From: CAVZRC01 sp963777695
GTDB lineage: Bacteria > Planctomycetota > Planctomycetia > Isosphaerales > Isosphaeraceae
Length of the DNA: 64,000 nt
Direction of reading: 5' to 3'
NCBI GenBank assembly: GCA_963777695.1
Contig: CAVZRC010000001.1
Span: 744,001 to 808,000 of the forward strand
Shown piece after piece: positions 21,739-30,415 of the stretch. Below the pieces are notes generated by a model. That model was not told the DNA's origin. It did no database searches and saw nothing but the letters and a program-made list of their open reading frames with translations. Every line of letters begins with the position of its first letter. Position 1 is the first letter of the stretch. The translations under genes and the position numbers were made by a program.

Positions 21739-22023
21739 ATGAAAGTCATGGCGATCGGCACACTGAAGCCCCTGACGCCGGAAGATCGGCAGCGCTACCT
21801 ACCTGATGAGGTCCCGGCCACGCTCCAACTCTACCTCGACGGCAAGATGGAGCAGTTCTGGCTGAGGGAGAAGGAGGCGGGCGTCATCTTTTTGATGAGC
21901 GTGGATTCGGTCAACGAGGCGGACAAGCTCCTCAAGGCTCTGCCGCTCGGCCAGGCCAACCTGCTGACGTTCGAGCTGATGCCTATCGGGCCACTCATGC
22001 CGCTCGGCATGCTGATGAAATAA
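21739..22023 (+). CDS. Small YciI/muconolactone-isomerase-like alpha-beta barrel protein
   Basis: A 94-residue protein. GGAGAG lies seven bases before the ATG at 21739. It begins MKVMAIGTLKPLTPEDRQRY and has a single beta-alpha-beta pattern (YLDGKMEQFWLREKEAGVIF, then SVNEADKLLKALPLGQ) typical of dimeric ferredoxin-like small proteins such as YciI and muconolactone isomerase relatives. It sits between two NmrA-like genes, so it may be an accessory or isomerase in the same pathway. No catalytic residues can be assigned with confidence. Confidence 0.6.
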   Translation: MKVMAIGTLKPLTPEDRQRYLPDEVPATLQLYLDGKMEQFWLREKEAGVIFLMSVDSVNEADKLLKALPLGQANLLTFELMPIGPLMPLGMLMK

Positions 22024-22137
22024 CGGTTGACCGGTGCGCGGGCCGTAGGCTAAGCGGTAACTATCGGCCCGCGTCTCCACACTACTTAACTCGTTCTATC
22101 AAACCGCCGCTAGTCGCTTTAGGCGAAAGGACAACGG

Positions 22138-23025
22138 ATGGATGCGAATTTCAGCACGCCAGACTCGCCAATCCTCGTCACCGGGGCCACGGGCGACACG
22201 GGCCGCCCCACGGTCAAGCTGTTGCTCGAGCGGGGCCATCGAGTCAGGTCTCTGGCCCGCAAGGAAGACGAGCGATCCCATAAGCTCATGGACTTGGGCG
22301 CGGAAGTCGTCTACGGCGACCTTCTCAACCTGGACGATCTGCGGGCAGCGACAGAAGGCATCTCCAGTGCCTACTTCGTCTACCCGCTCGCGGACGGCCT
22401 GATCGAGGCAACCGTGCTCTTTGCGCAGGCGGCGAAGGAAAACAGTCTGGAGCACGTCGTCAATATGTCCCACAAGCAGGCCCGACCCCACGCGAGGAGC
22501 AAAGCGACGCTGAATCACTGGCTCTCCGAGCAGGTCTTCGGCTGGTCGGGCCTGGACGTGACCCATCTCAGGGTCACGTTCTTCGCCGAATGGCTGCTCT
22601 ACATTGCCCCGCTGATCCGCCAGGGGCGGTACGTTGTGCCCTTCGATCCGGAGAGCCGCTTCGCCCCCATGCCGGCGAGCGACATCGCCAGGGTGGTCGT
22701 CGGCATCCTTGAGAACCCTGAGCCGCACGCCGGTAAGGCCTATCAGCTTCATGGACCCGTCGAGCACAGCCACAAGGAACTCGCCGCGATTGTCGGCCGG
22801 GTCATCGGCAAGGAGATCCGCTTCGAGCAAGTTGATGTCTCCACCTTCCTCGAGCTGCTCGGCCTCGAAAACAATACCGCGCTTCGGAGCCATTTCACCT
22901 CGGTGCGAGTCGATCAGCAAGAAGGATTGCTGGAAGGCACGGATGAGATCGGGACGGCGATCATCGGGCGTCCACTCATGACGATCGAAGAATTCATCGA
23001 GGAAAACCGCAAGGCGTTCGTCTGA
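22138..23025 (+). CDS. NmrA-like NAD(P)-binding reductase (second paralogue)
   Basis: A 295-residue protein with ILVTGATGDTGRPTVKLLLE (GxxGxxG dinucleotide loop), EVVYGDLLNLDDLRAATEGI, AYFVYPLADGLIEATVLFA and THLRVTFFAEWLLYIAPLI. It parallels the first paralogue motif by motif, indicating a local duplication separated by the small YciI-like gene. It is probably an atypical SDR that reduces a small molecule or senses NAD(P) state. No catalytic Tyr-x-x-x-Lys is evident, which is normal for the NmrA group. The gene ends in MTIEEFIEENRKAFV, a common family ending. Confidence 0.85.
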   Translation: MDANFSTPDSPILVTGATGDTGRPTVKLLLERGHRVRSLARKEDERSHKLMDLGAEVVYGDLLNLDDLRAATEGISSAYFVYPLADGLIEATVLFAQAAKENSLEHVVNMSHKQARPHARSKATLNHWLSEQVFGWSGLDVTHLRVTFFAEWLLYIAPLIRQGRYVVPFDPESRFAPMPASDIARVVVGILENPEPHAGKAYQLHGPVEHSHKELAAIVGRVIGKEIRFEQVDVSTFLELLGLENNTALRSHFTSVRVDQQEGLLEGTDEIGTAIIGRPLMTIEEFIEENRKAFV

Positions 23026-23106
23026 CGCCGTGAACTGGGCAATCGCCCTTGACATTAGCATTATCGGGAAAATTCACGGCCAAACCTCGACCGGAGCCAC
23101 GATCAG

Positions 23107-23601
23107 GTGCTTATCCCAGCTTCCGCCCTTCCAGCCTTCACCGTGTTTCACGTCGCCATCAGTCTGGCCGCCATCGCCTCGGGCTTCGTCGTCCTGTTCG
23201 GGATGATCGCGAACAGGCGGCTCGAACGCTGGACGGCGTTCTTTCTGACGACCACGGTCCTGACGGGTGTGACCGGATTCGGCTTCCCGATCAAAGGCAT
23301 GACGCCGGGGTTTGCCTTCGGGATCATCTCGCTGGTTGTGCTGGCCGCGGTCATTGTTGCCCGATACTCACGCCACTCCGAGGGCAACTGGCGCCGCGTC
23401 TACGTAATTGGAGCGGTGTTTGCCTTATACCTCAACTTCGTGGTCCTGATCGTCCAGTCTTTCCAGAAGCTGGCACCGCTTCACGCACTGGCCCCGAATC
23501 AGAACGAACCACCCTTCCTGGCGGTGCAGCTCGTGTCGATGGTGGCATTCATCGTCCTTGGAACGCTTTCGGTGAAAAGGTTCCGTCCGGACGTGGCCTG
23601 A
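23107..23601 (+). CDS. Small four-helix membrane protein
   Basis: A 164-residue protein made of four or five hydrophobic helices (FHVAISLAAIASGFVVLFGM; FAFGIISLVVLAAVIVA; YVIGAVFALYLNFVVLIVQS; SMVAFIVLGTLSVKRF). It starts at the GTG at 23107, with GGAG nine bases upstream. It resembles small DUF-type membrane proteins found beside oxidoreductases, but I assign no function. It lies in line with the NmrA genes and the cupin gene, so it may be part of the same transcript. Confidence 0.65.
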   Translation: MLIPASALPAFTVFHVAISLAAIASGFVVLFGMIANRRLERWTAFFLTTTVLTGVTGFGFPIKGMTPGFAFGIISLVVLAAVIVARYSRHSEGNWRRVYVIGAVFALYLNFVVLIVQSFQKLAPLHALAPNQNEPPFLAVQLVSMVAFIVLGTLSVKRFRPDVA

Positions 23602-23621
23602 GGCACTTGCGGAGATTGATC

Positions 23622-23978
23622 GTGAAGACAAACAACGAAGACGCCACCTCACGGCGAGGATTCCTAGGACTTGGTGCCTCGCTCGCGGTGGGCGGGCTAT
23701 TCGTTGGCAGCCCAGTCAAGGCGGAGGATGGAGTGAAGGCCGTGATGACGGATGTCTCGAAGGACACGGTCTCGAACATCATGACGATCCCGCCTGGGAC
23801 AACCACCGGCTGGATGACTCACCCGGTCGAGGGATATTTCTACGAGCTGGAAGGCACGCTTACCGTGGAGTTCGCTGACGGACCCTGCATGGAATTCGAG
23901 GCCGGGCAAGGCTTCCACCAGGCCAGGTCGAAATGGCATCGCGGCAGGAACTCTGCCCCGGTAGCCTCGAGGTGGTAG
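23622..23978 (+). CDS. Exported cupin-domain protein with Tat-like signal
   Basis: A 118-residue protein from the GTG at 23622, with GGAG seven bases upstream. TSRRGFLGLGASLAVGG is a twin-arginine-type signal. The rest is a small cupin barrel: SNIMTIPPGTTTGWMTHPVE, then GYFYELEGTLTVEF and FEAGQGFHQA, with a His and Glu where metal ligands usually sit. The C-terminal strand expected after NSG/NSA is short here, and the frame ends abruptly, so a further base error near 23950 is possible. It may be a small isomerase, dioxygenase-like or sensor protein. Confidence 0.7.
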   Translation: MKTNNEDATSRRGFLGLGASLAVGGLFVGSPVKAEDGVKAVMTDVSKDTVSNIMTIPPGTTTGWMTHPVEGYFYELEGTLTVEFADGPCMEFEAGQGFHQARSKWHRGRNSAPVASRW

Positions 23979-24033
23979 AATATGCACGTACAGTGGTCCG
24001 AATCAGGCGGGATCCCGGCGAGAGGTCTTCACC

Positions 24034-25360
24034 ATGGCAAGAAACGAGACAAGGAGCCTCTTCGATGGCCCCGACGACGAGCACGTGAACGCGACGGATT
24101 CCGATGCGCCTTTGGCGGAGCGGATGCGGCCGAGGACCTTCGAGGAGTTTGTCGGCCAGGGTCACCTGATCGGCGAAGGGCGACTCATCCGACGTCTGAT
24201 CGAGGGGAGCGGCCCCCTGCCCTCGCTAATACTCTGGGGTGGACCCGGTACTGGGAAGACGACCTTGGCCCGCCTCCTCGCGGGGCTGGTCAAAGCCCGG
24301 TTCGTCGCGTTGTCGGCGGTCGGCTCGGGCGTGAAGGAGGTGCGCGAGACGATCGCCGAGGCTCGTGCAACTCGACGTCGCGGCGGGCGCACCGTGCTGT
24401 TCATCGATGAGATCCACAGATTCAACAAGTCGCAGCAGGACGCCTTGCTCCCGGCGGTCGAGGACGGGACGGTCTCGCTGATCGGGGCAACGACGGAGAA
24501 CCCCTCGTTCGAGGTGAATGCGGCGCTCTTGTCTCGCTCTCGCGTCCTCATGCTGAACTCGCTGAACGAGGAGGAGATACGGAGGATCCTCGACCGGGCA
24601 CTCGCGGACGGCGAACGGGGGCTCGCGGCGCTCCATCCGCACGTCGAAGACGACGTGCTCGAAGCGCCTCTCGCGGGTCGCCGAGGGGGACGCGCGTGTG
24701 GCCCTCTCGGCGCTCGAGCTGGCGGTCGGGGCGACCGAGCCCGATGAGCAAGGGTCACGACACGTGACCTGGCCGCTCGTGGTCGAGTCGCTCGGCCGGG
24801 CACGCTTCGCCTACGACAAGCAAGGTGAAGATTTCTATAACTTGATCTCGGCCTTCATCAAATCGGTGCGGAATTCGGACCCGAACGCCGCCCTCTACTG
24901 GCTAGCCCGGATGATCGAGGGCGGGGCCGATCCGATGTTCATCGCCCGCAGGATCTGCATCCTTGCATCCGAGGACGTCGGACTCGCCGATCCGCAAGCG
25001 ATCGTCCAGGCGTCGGCCGCCGCCCAGATCGCCCACCTCATCGGCCTTCCGGAAGCCCTCTTTCCCCTGGCGCAGGCGACGATCTACCTGGCCAAAGCCC
25101 CGAAGTCCGACACGGTCAAGTCGGCCTATCGCGCCGCGGCCGACGATGCCGCAGCCTCGGCGCGGGAGGCGGTACCGCTGCACCTCCGCAACGCCGTGAC
25201 CCCGCTGATGAAAGGCGTCGGCTACGGGCAAGGATACCGATACGTCCACGACGATCCGGCCGCGAGGGAGGAGATGACATGCCTTCCCGAGCGATTCCGC
25301 GATCGAGATTATCTGCGAGGGCAAGATGCGAGCCCACGGCCTGCGAGTACACCGTCTTGA
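24034..25360 (+). CDS. rarA: Replication-associated recombination protein A (RarA/MgsA), one frameshift
   Basis: An AAA+ ATPase related to clamp loaders that acts at stalled replication forks. The first part has LAERMRPRTFEEFVGQGHLI, Walker A GGPGTGKTTLARLL, Walker B FIDEIHRFNKSQQDALLPAV and sensor GATTENPSFEVN. The frame breaks near 24665 (one extra base in 'gaagcgcctctcgcggg'), after which SRVAEGDARVALSALELA and the RarA-specific C-terminal domain continue: DKQGEDFYNLISAFIKSVR, GSDPNAALYWLARMIEGG-like sequence, then ASEDVGLADPQAI. The rejoined length is about 441 residues, against about 447 in E. coli. A break in such a conserved gene supports an assembly error. Confidence 0.9.
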
Positions 25361-25372
25361 CCGAAGCCCCCC

Positions 25373-26926
25373 TCATCCGGCTCCGAATGATGATTCGGGC
25401 GCGACGGAATCCTTCTCGTTCCCGAAGCGGACGAGTAACACCTCGAGTGCGTCGAGGTCCAGCGGCTTGACGAGGTGATGATCGAAACCCGCGGCCCGCG
25501 AGCGGATCCGATCCTCTTCACGACCGTATCCGGTCATGGCGATCAGCAGGGTCCCCTTCAGCTCCGGACGCTTCCGGAGTTCCTGGGCGACGACATATCC
25601 GTCCATGCCGGGCAGTCCGATGTCGAGCATGACGATGTCCGGCTTGAACAGGTCGACCTCCTCGATGGCCGCGGGACCCGTGTGAGCGACCCGACATTCG
25701 TGGCCCCAGAGTTTCATGATGAGGCAGAGGCTATCGGCGGAAGGCACGTTGTCGTCCACGACCAGGACCCGGCTTATCCGACCGACAGGACTGGCTTGAC
25801 TCGTCGGCGGAGTCGCTTCCTCGGCGATGAAGGACGCCAGATTCGGCAGCCGGATGACGAACTCGCTGCCCCTTCCGAGCCCATCGCTGTGGGCCGTCAG
25901 CGTCCCCTGGTGCAAATGGACGAGGTTGCGAGCGAGTGTCAATCCGATGCCGAGCCCTCCCTGCGAGCGATCCAGGGAGCGGTCAACCTGGCTGAAGAGC
26001 TGGAAGATCTCGCCGAGCATGGTCGGGGCGATACCGATCCCGTTCTCCTTGATCCGAATGGCAACCTCCTCGGCCTCGATCTCGACGAGCACCTCGATCG
26101 TCCCCCCCTTGTCGGTATACTTCGCCGCGTTCGTCAGGAGATTGTTGAGGATCTGTTCGAGCCGCAAGGGGTCGGCCCAGAGGCGGATCGGCTGCTCGGG
26201 GAGCCCGAGTCGCAGGTCGTGCTCCTTGGCCTGGAGGAGGGGCCGGACGGTCTCGATCGATCGTTGGACGATCGTCGCGAGGCTCACCGGCTCGTAGCGG
26301 AGCTGGATCTTCCCGCGGGTGATCCGAGAGACATCGAGCAGGTCGTCGACGAGCCGGGCCATGCATTGGACCTGTTGCTCGACCACTTCGCGCATCCTGG
26401 CGAGCTCCAGCGGGTCTTCCCGTCGGAGCCTCATGATATGGACGGCGTTGAGTATCGGTGCCAGGGGGTTTCGCAGCTCGTGGGCCAGCATCGCGAGGAA
26501 CTCGTCCTTGCGCTGATCGGCCTGGGCCAGCTCGACGAGCTTCTGGCGCAACTGTTCCTCGAGCCGCTTGCGATCGCTGATGTCGCGGAGCGACGCGAGC
26601 AAGGCCCGTTCGCCTTCCCACTCCGACTCGTCAACGCGCATCTCGGCGACGCGCACCCCGCCCTCGGAGAGCGGGAGGTCAACCTCCGTGGTCTCTCCCG
26701 GGATAATTGGGATGCCGAATGGACTGCCGACGAGCTGGTCGGCCGACCGCTGGAGCAGTCGTGTCGCGGCCGGATTGACGTAGCGGATCATCCCGTCCGG
26801 CTGGACGACGAGGATGCCATCGCCGTTCCTCTCGATGATGTTGCGGAAACGCGCCTCGCTGGCCTCGAGGGCTTCCCGAGCGGTCGGGGCGTAGGTTGGC
26901 CGATGATCGCCGAGGTCCTTCACCAT
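25373..26926 (-). CDS. PAS-domain hybrid histidine kinase with C-terminal receiver
   Basis: About 517 residues from the ATG at 26926, eight bases after the kaiC stop. It has no membrane segment, so it should be cytosolic. Domains: PAS (about 20-115; FRNIIERNGDGILVVQPDG), HisKA with the phosphorylated His in FLAMLAHELRNPLAPILN (about residue 149), HATPase with an N-box (NNLLTNAAKYTDKGG) and a G1 box written KENGIGIAP, where the usual Asp is Glu, then a receiver with VLVVDDN and the acceptor Asp in IVMLDIGLPGMDG (about 435). No output domain is present, so the phosphate is probably passed on or the receiver acts through binding. Its place behind kaiB-kaiC suggests it reads or feeds the KaiC state. 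Confidence 0.85.
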   Translation of the reverse strand: MVKDLGDHRPTYAPTAREALEASEARFRNIIERNGDGILVVQPDGMIRYVNPAATRLLQRSADQLVGSPFGIPIIPGETTEVDLPLSEGGVRVAEMRVDESEWEGERALLASLRDISDRKRLEEQLRQKLVELAQADQRKDEFLAMLAHELRNPLAPILNAVHIMRLRREDPLELARMREVVEQQVQCMARLVDDLLDVSRITRGKIQLRYEPVSLATIVQRSIETVRPLLQAKEHDLRLGLPEQPIRLWADPLRLEQILNNLLTNAAKYTDKGGTIEVLVEIEAEEVAIRIKENGIGIAPTMLGEIFQLFSQVDRSLDRSQGGLGIGLTLARNLVHLHQGTLTAHSDGLGRGSEFVIRLPNLASFIAEEATPPTSQASPVGRISRVLVVDDNVPSADSLCLIMKLWGHECRVAHTGPAAIEEVDLFKPDIVMLDIGLPGMDGYVVAQELRKRPELKGTLLIAMTGYGREEDRIRSRAAGFDHHLVKPLDLDALEVLLVRFGNEKDSVAPESSFGAG

Positions 26927-26933
26927 GACTGTC

Positions 26934-28481
26934 TCAAACCGCTCGCTGCGAAACGGGTCCCGGCGACTCGTGTTCCGGCCGCTCGAGCTCCGCGAGCTCC
27001 CTGGGCACGACGTGCCGGAAATTCCCCGAGAGGATTCCGAAGACCGTGTGGAACGGGGCTCCCAGGTGGAGTCCATGGCGATCGATCGTGAACTCGCGGA
27101 TGTCTTTGTCGTGATCGGAACCGCGCATCTTCAGGACCGCGAGCCCCCGCCGCATCCTCCCGACTTCTTCCACGTATCTCAGGAGGATGATCGAGTCGGT
27201 GATCGTGGAGATATGTGTCTCCGTGATCGAAGTCCCTCCCAGCAGCGAGGATGTGGACGCCGTGTAGACGCCGGGGATCTCGTGATGCTTGATGAACGAG
27301 GTCAGGCCGATGACGAACTCTCGAAAGCTCTTCAGCGAGGCCACCCGTTCCAGGGCCGAGAGGCTGTCGATGGCGACGCGATGCGGCTGGAAATCGTGGA
27401 TCTCCTTCTTGATCCGGATCAGGTGGTCCTCCAGGGCCGCCGCCTCCGGGTATTCGCAGATCACGCGAAGCAACCCTTCCGCCTCCATATTCTCGAAATC
27501 GACCCCCCAGCCGGACGCGTTGCGGAACAGTTGCTCCCGGCTCTCCTCGAAGGCAAACAACAGGCATCGATTTCCCGCCCGCACGCCGGCGGCCAGATAT
27601 TCGGTCGTGATCAGAGTCTTTCCCGTGCCGGTCGGCCCGGAGACGAGGATCACCGAATCGCGGAAGAAGCCGCCGCCGCACATCTGGTCGAGCTCGGAGT
27701 TCCCCGACGTGATCCGCGCCGCGGACGACTTCTGCTTCAGCTCGACCGCCGAGAGCGGGATCACGATGATGCCCTCGTCGGGCACGATCGTGAAGGGCCA
27801 TTCGCCTTTCTGATGGCCGGTCCCGCGAAACTTGAGGATCTCCACCGTCCGGCGACGGACTTCGTCCTCCAGCCCGTTGCGGAGGACGATCACGTTGTCC
27901 GAGACGAATTCCTCGACGCCGTACCGGGCTATGGGGCCATAATCCTCCGTGCGCTCGGCCGTGATGATCGCGGTCAGGCCCATCCCCTTGAGGGCCAGGG
28001 TGAGACGGAAGAGTTCCTGGCGGATGGTGACCTCGTCGCTGAACTGGGCGAAGATGCCACCGAGCGAGTCGACCGAGATCCGCTTGGCCCCGACCCGCTT
28101 GACGGCATGCTCGATCCGGGCCAGCAGCGCCCCGAGATCATAGCGTCCCGCGATATACAGCGGCTCTCCGGGCTGGGGCGATGCGTCGACGAACGCCCAT
28201 CGCGACTCCGATTCCCAGGCCTCGATATCCCAGCCGAAGCCCTTCATGTTGCGCCGCATGTCCGCCGGCGATTCTTCGAAGGTCACGAAGACGCCATTCT
28301 CGCCGGCTCGTGACAATCCGGCGGCCAGGAACTGCGCGGCGAAGACCGTCTTGGCGCTGCCCGAGGTGCCCGATACCAGGGTCACCCGCTCGCGCGGCAG
28401 GCCGCCGTTGGCGATCAGATCGAAACCGTCTATCTCCGTCCGGACCTTCGGTACGGAGAACGGATGATCGATGGTCCTCAT
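26934..28481 (-). CDS. kaiC: Circadian clock ATPase KaiC
   Basis: A 515-residue double RecA-fold ATPase, close to the 519 of cyanobacterial KaiC. Domain CI has Walker A SGTSGSAKT (37-45) and the catalytic Glu pair in FVTFEESPADM (69-70). Domain CII has SGPTGTGKT (281-289) and FEES (312-313). The CII phosphorylation loop reads SITETHISTITDSIILL, placing Ser425-Thr426 where cyanobacterial Ser431-Thr432 sit, with Thr420 matching Thr426. Autokinase and phosphatase activity are therefore plausible. The start at 28481 is the first Met before conserved sequence; kaiB ends 46 bases upstream. The last 25 or so residues are acidic and proline-rich and diverge from the cyanobacterial tail, which is the KaiA-binding region. 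Confidence 0.93.
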   Translation of the reverse strand: MRTIDHPFSVPKVRTEIDGFDLIANGGLPRERVTLVSGTSGSAKTVFAAQFLAAGLSRAGENGVFVTFEESPADMRRNMKGFGWDIEAWESESRWAFVDASPQPGEPLYIAGRYDLGALLARIEHAVKRVGAKRISVDSLGGIFAQFSDEVTIRQELFRLTLALKGMGLTAIITAERTEDYGPIARYGVEEFVSDNVIVLRNGLEDEVRRRTVEILKFRGTGHQKGEWPFTIVPDEGIIVIPLSAVELKQKSSAARITSGNSELDQMCGGGFFRDSVILVSGPTGTGKTLITTEYLAAGVRAGNRCLLFAFEESREQLFRNASGWGVDFENMEAEGLLRVICEYPEAAALEDHLIRIKKEIHDFQPHRVAIDSLSALERVASLKSFREFVIGLTSFIKHHEIPGVYTASTSSLLGGTSITETHISTITDSIILLRYVEEVGRMRRGLAVLKMRGSDHDKDIREFTIDRHGLHLGAPFHTVFGILSGNFRHVVPRELAELERPEHESPGPVSQRAV

Positions 28482-28527
28482 GGGACGGAAACTTCCCCTT
28501 CTCGACTGTGCCCGATTCCCCTTCGTA

Positions 28528-28806
28528 TCACGCGTCGGATGGCCGTAGATCGAGTCCGAGCAGGACGCGCTCGGAGTCCGAGAGGTCTCCGATGATCCGG
28601 CGGATCGGCAGGGGCAATTCCTTGACCACCATGGGCGTCGCCAGGATCTTCTCGTCCTCGGCCAACTGCGGGCGCTCGAGCACGTCGATGACGTCCAGAT
28701 CGTATTCGCCACCGAGGTCCCCGTCGCAGATCCGTTTGAGGTTCTCGATGGCGCGGAGTGATCGCGGGGTCTGTCCCGTGATGTAGAGTTTGATGATGTA
28801 CTTCAT
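28528..28806 (-). CDS. kaiB: Circadian clock protein KaiB
   Basis: A 92-residue thioredoxin-like protein beginning MKYIIKLYITGQTPRSLRAI and ending with the diagnostic KaiB segment KILATPMVVKELPLPIRRII then GDLSDSERVLLGLDL. The prolines in 'ATP' and 'LPLP' correspond to those linked to KaiB fold switching. Cyanobacterial KaiB binds the CI ring of phosphorylated KaiC; the same role is likely here. The upstream in-frame extension to 29043 lacks family sequence, so the Met at 28806 is the start. It is the first gene of kaiB-kaiC-histidine kinase. No kaiA is present in the window. Confidence 0.93.
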   Translation of the reverse strand: MKYIIKLYITGQTPRSLRAIENLKRICDGDLGGEYDLDVIDVLERPQLAEDEKILATPMVVKELPLPIRRIIGDLSDSERVLLGLDLRPSDA

Positions 28807-29341
28807 CGCGATTGACCCCAAATGTCGGCGCGACACCCGATCGACGGCGAAAAAGTGGCGGCATCGACCCGGCCGGAAGACCGGCGGTGTGGGCATCCTA
28901 GGAGCCACGGATTGGCGGAAATCGGATGCCTCCCTGCGATCCCGAGGCAAATGGCGCACCAATGCATGCCGAGCAGGAATTCCTGGAAGGCGACTCCGTT
29001 CATCGGCACCGCGCCGCACGATCGGTGGGGCCTCGGAGGGCAAGAAGATCTCGCAATCAGCTTACCGTTTCGGATGCCGGGTCGGCTACGCCGGTTGGCT
29101 TATGAGACTCCGAGCCTCCGTTCGTTCGGAAGTCGCCTCGCAAGGCGGCCTATACTGTGCGGTTCCGCTGCCGGCACAATCGGCTGGAGTGCTTCCACGC
29201 CCACGCCTGAGGACGCGGGCCGGATCTTGGATCACCTGGCGGCTCGAAGATGTTGTCGTGTCCGAGGCTGATCGCCAAGCCACTGTGGTTACAAGGAGGA
29301 CGGACGTCCGACGTTGCGCACTGGCGCAAGAACCAGACTTA
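28807..29341. other. Intergenic region upstream of kaiB, no gene recognised
   Basis: About 535 bases between the kaiB start and the end of vapC. Open frames exist on both strands but have the amino-acid make-up of random GC-rich DNA. The kaiBC promoter should lie near its left end. I see short perfect palindromes (for example around 'cggacgtccg' near 29310) but no regulatory site I can name. Confidence 0.4.
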
Positions 29342-29788
29342 TCAGGTGACTCGCAAGCCGGTATCTGCCCGATAGACGACGAGCCCCGGGACTCGTTTGT
29401 AGTCGTCTACATTACATGTCCAGACGGTCGAGCCAAGCGCCAGGGCGATCGCCGCGATTCGGGCATCATCTCCAATCTCTTGACGAAGCCTGGGGGCAAG
29501 ACCCTTGTGTATTCGCTCGGACTTGGTCTCGTACGCGCAGATCAGGTTCCGCCAAACGGCGAGGTATTCGATGGTTTCCTGGATCAGAGCGAATGCCGGA
29601 ATCAGCTCTTTCTGTCGCTGTTTCAGGCTCCGATGCAGGGCCAAGGCACCGTCCACCATCTCGAAGACGCTGATGGCCGTGATTCGGAATTCCGCATTTG
29701 GTGACGCTTTCATGTGGAAATCGATGTCGGTCCCTATCGAATTCTTCTTCATGAGATGGCTGATCGCGTCCGTGTCCAAGATATTCAC
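29342..29788 (-). CDS. vapC: PIN-domain ribonuclease toxin, VapC family
   Basis: A 148-residue PIN domain. The N-terminus MNILDTDAISHLM gives the first acidic residue of the site, FEMVDGALALHR the Glu, GDDARIAAIALALG the third and CNVDDYKRVPG the fourth, the usual VapC set. VapC proteins cut tRNA or rRNA and stop growth until the antitoxin binds. The start overlaps the preceding gene by four bases (ATGA, 29785-29788), the standard antitoxin-toxin arrangement. Confidence 0.88.
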   Translation of the reverse strand: MNILDTDAISHLMKKNSIGTDIDFHMKASPNAEFRITAISVFEMVDGALALHRSLKQRQKELIPAFALIQETIEYLAVWRNLICAYETKSERIHKGLAPRLRQEIGDDARIAAIALALGSTVWTCNVDDYKRVPGLVVYRADTGLRVT

Positions 29789-30342
29789 TCCTCGAGATCC
29801 TCCTCCAATGCTCGCTCTTTGCGGCGAGCCTTCAGGATCGCCATGAATTCCTCGAAGATCTCGTCATCCTGAAATGAAGGGACCGTTGTACGCCAGGGTT
29901 GAGTAACCGGGGCCTGCTTGGGCTGCGGGACGATCGTCACGACCGAACCATCGCGGAGCGGCGTCGTATCCTCGGCCGGTCGGCCGTCAACATAGACCTC
30001 GTGACCCACCTTGGTCGTCTCGGATCGGCGGAGGAAGTCCGCGACGGTCACCCCATTCAACATATGATATTCCCGGACGGCCAAGCCCGGCCGCACGAGT
30101 TGGACGCGAGTCTTCGGCTTCCGGTTGATCCCGACCCCGGCCAGACCGCCCTCGACGAACTTGCCGGCAAGCGCTGCAATGTCCTCATTCGAAATGCCGG
30201 CATGCTCCGCGGCCCGTTCCGGCGTATCACCTTCCGCCAGGCGGAGCAGGGCGAGCGCCTTCTGCCGGCGCGTCGGCCGCTTCGGTCGCCTGACGATTCT
30301 CTCTAAGTAGGTGCGTTCGTCTTGTTCGAGCTGGATCGACAT
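29785..30342 (-). CDS. Putative VapC antitoxin: homeodomain-like HTH plus beta-grasp domain
   Basis: A 185-residue protein, long for an antitoxin. Residues 20-75 form a homeodomain-like HTH of the type seen in IS630 transposases (QKALALLRLAEGDTPERAAE, then GISNEDIAALAGKFVEGGL). Residues 90-140 look like a ubiquitin-like beta-grasp fold of the ThiS/MoaD kind (YHMLNGVTVADFLRR; VYVDGRPAEDTTPLRDGSV; VTIVPQ) without a terminal Gly-Gly. The charged C-terminus (FEEFMAILKARRKERALEED) would bind the toxin. GGAGG eight bases before the ATG fixes the start. Its overlap with vapC makes the antitoxin role likely; the domain combination is not one I know for VapB proteins. It probably represses its own promoter through the HTH. 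Confidence 0.7.
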   Translation of the reverse strand: MSIQLEQDERTYLERIVRRPKRPTRRQKALALLRLAEGDTPERAAEHAGISNEDIAALAGKFVEGGLAGVGINRKPKTRVQLVRPGLAVREYHMLNGVTVADFLRRSETTKVGHEVYVDGRPAEDTTPLRDGSVVTIVPQPKQAPVTQPWRTTVPSFQDDEIFEEFMAILKARRKERALEEDLEE

Positions 30343-30415
30343 CGCTTGGCCTCCAACCGCTTATTTTATGACAAGTCTCGCTGAATACCACCAGACAGGG
30401 TGAGATCGAAGCCCG

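Noticed and set aside
23049..23978. One long plus-strand frame running from before the small membrane protein through the cupin
   Set aside because: Its first 190 codons overlap the four-helix membrane protein in another frame and have shadow composition; only the part from 23622 is real.
24034..25360. Two separate AAA-related genes
   Set aside because: The two halves are the N- and C-terminal parts of one RarA, joined exactly by a one-base correction near 24665.
25475..27091. Plus-strand frame of 538 codons opposite the histidine kinase
   Set aside because: Antisense to a well-supported kinase gene; no recognisable domain.
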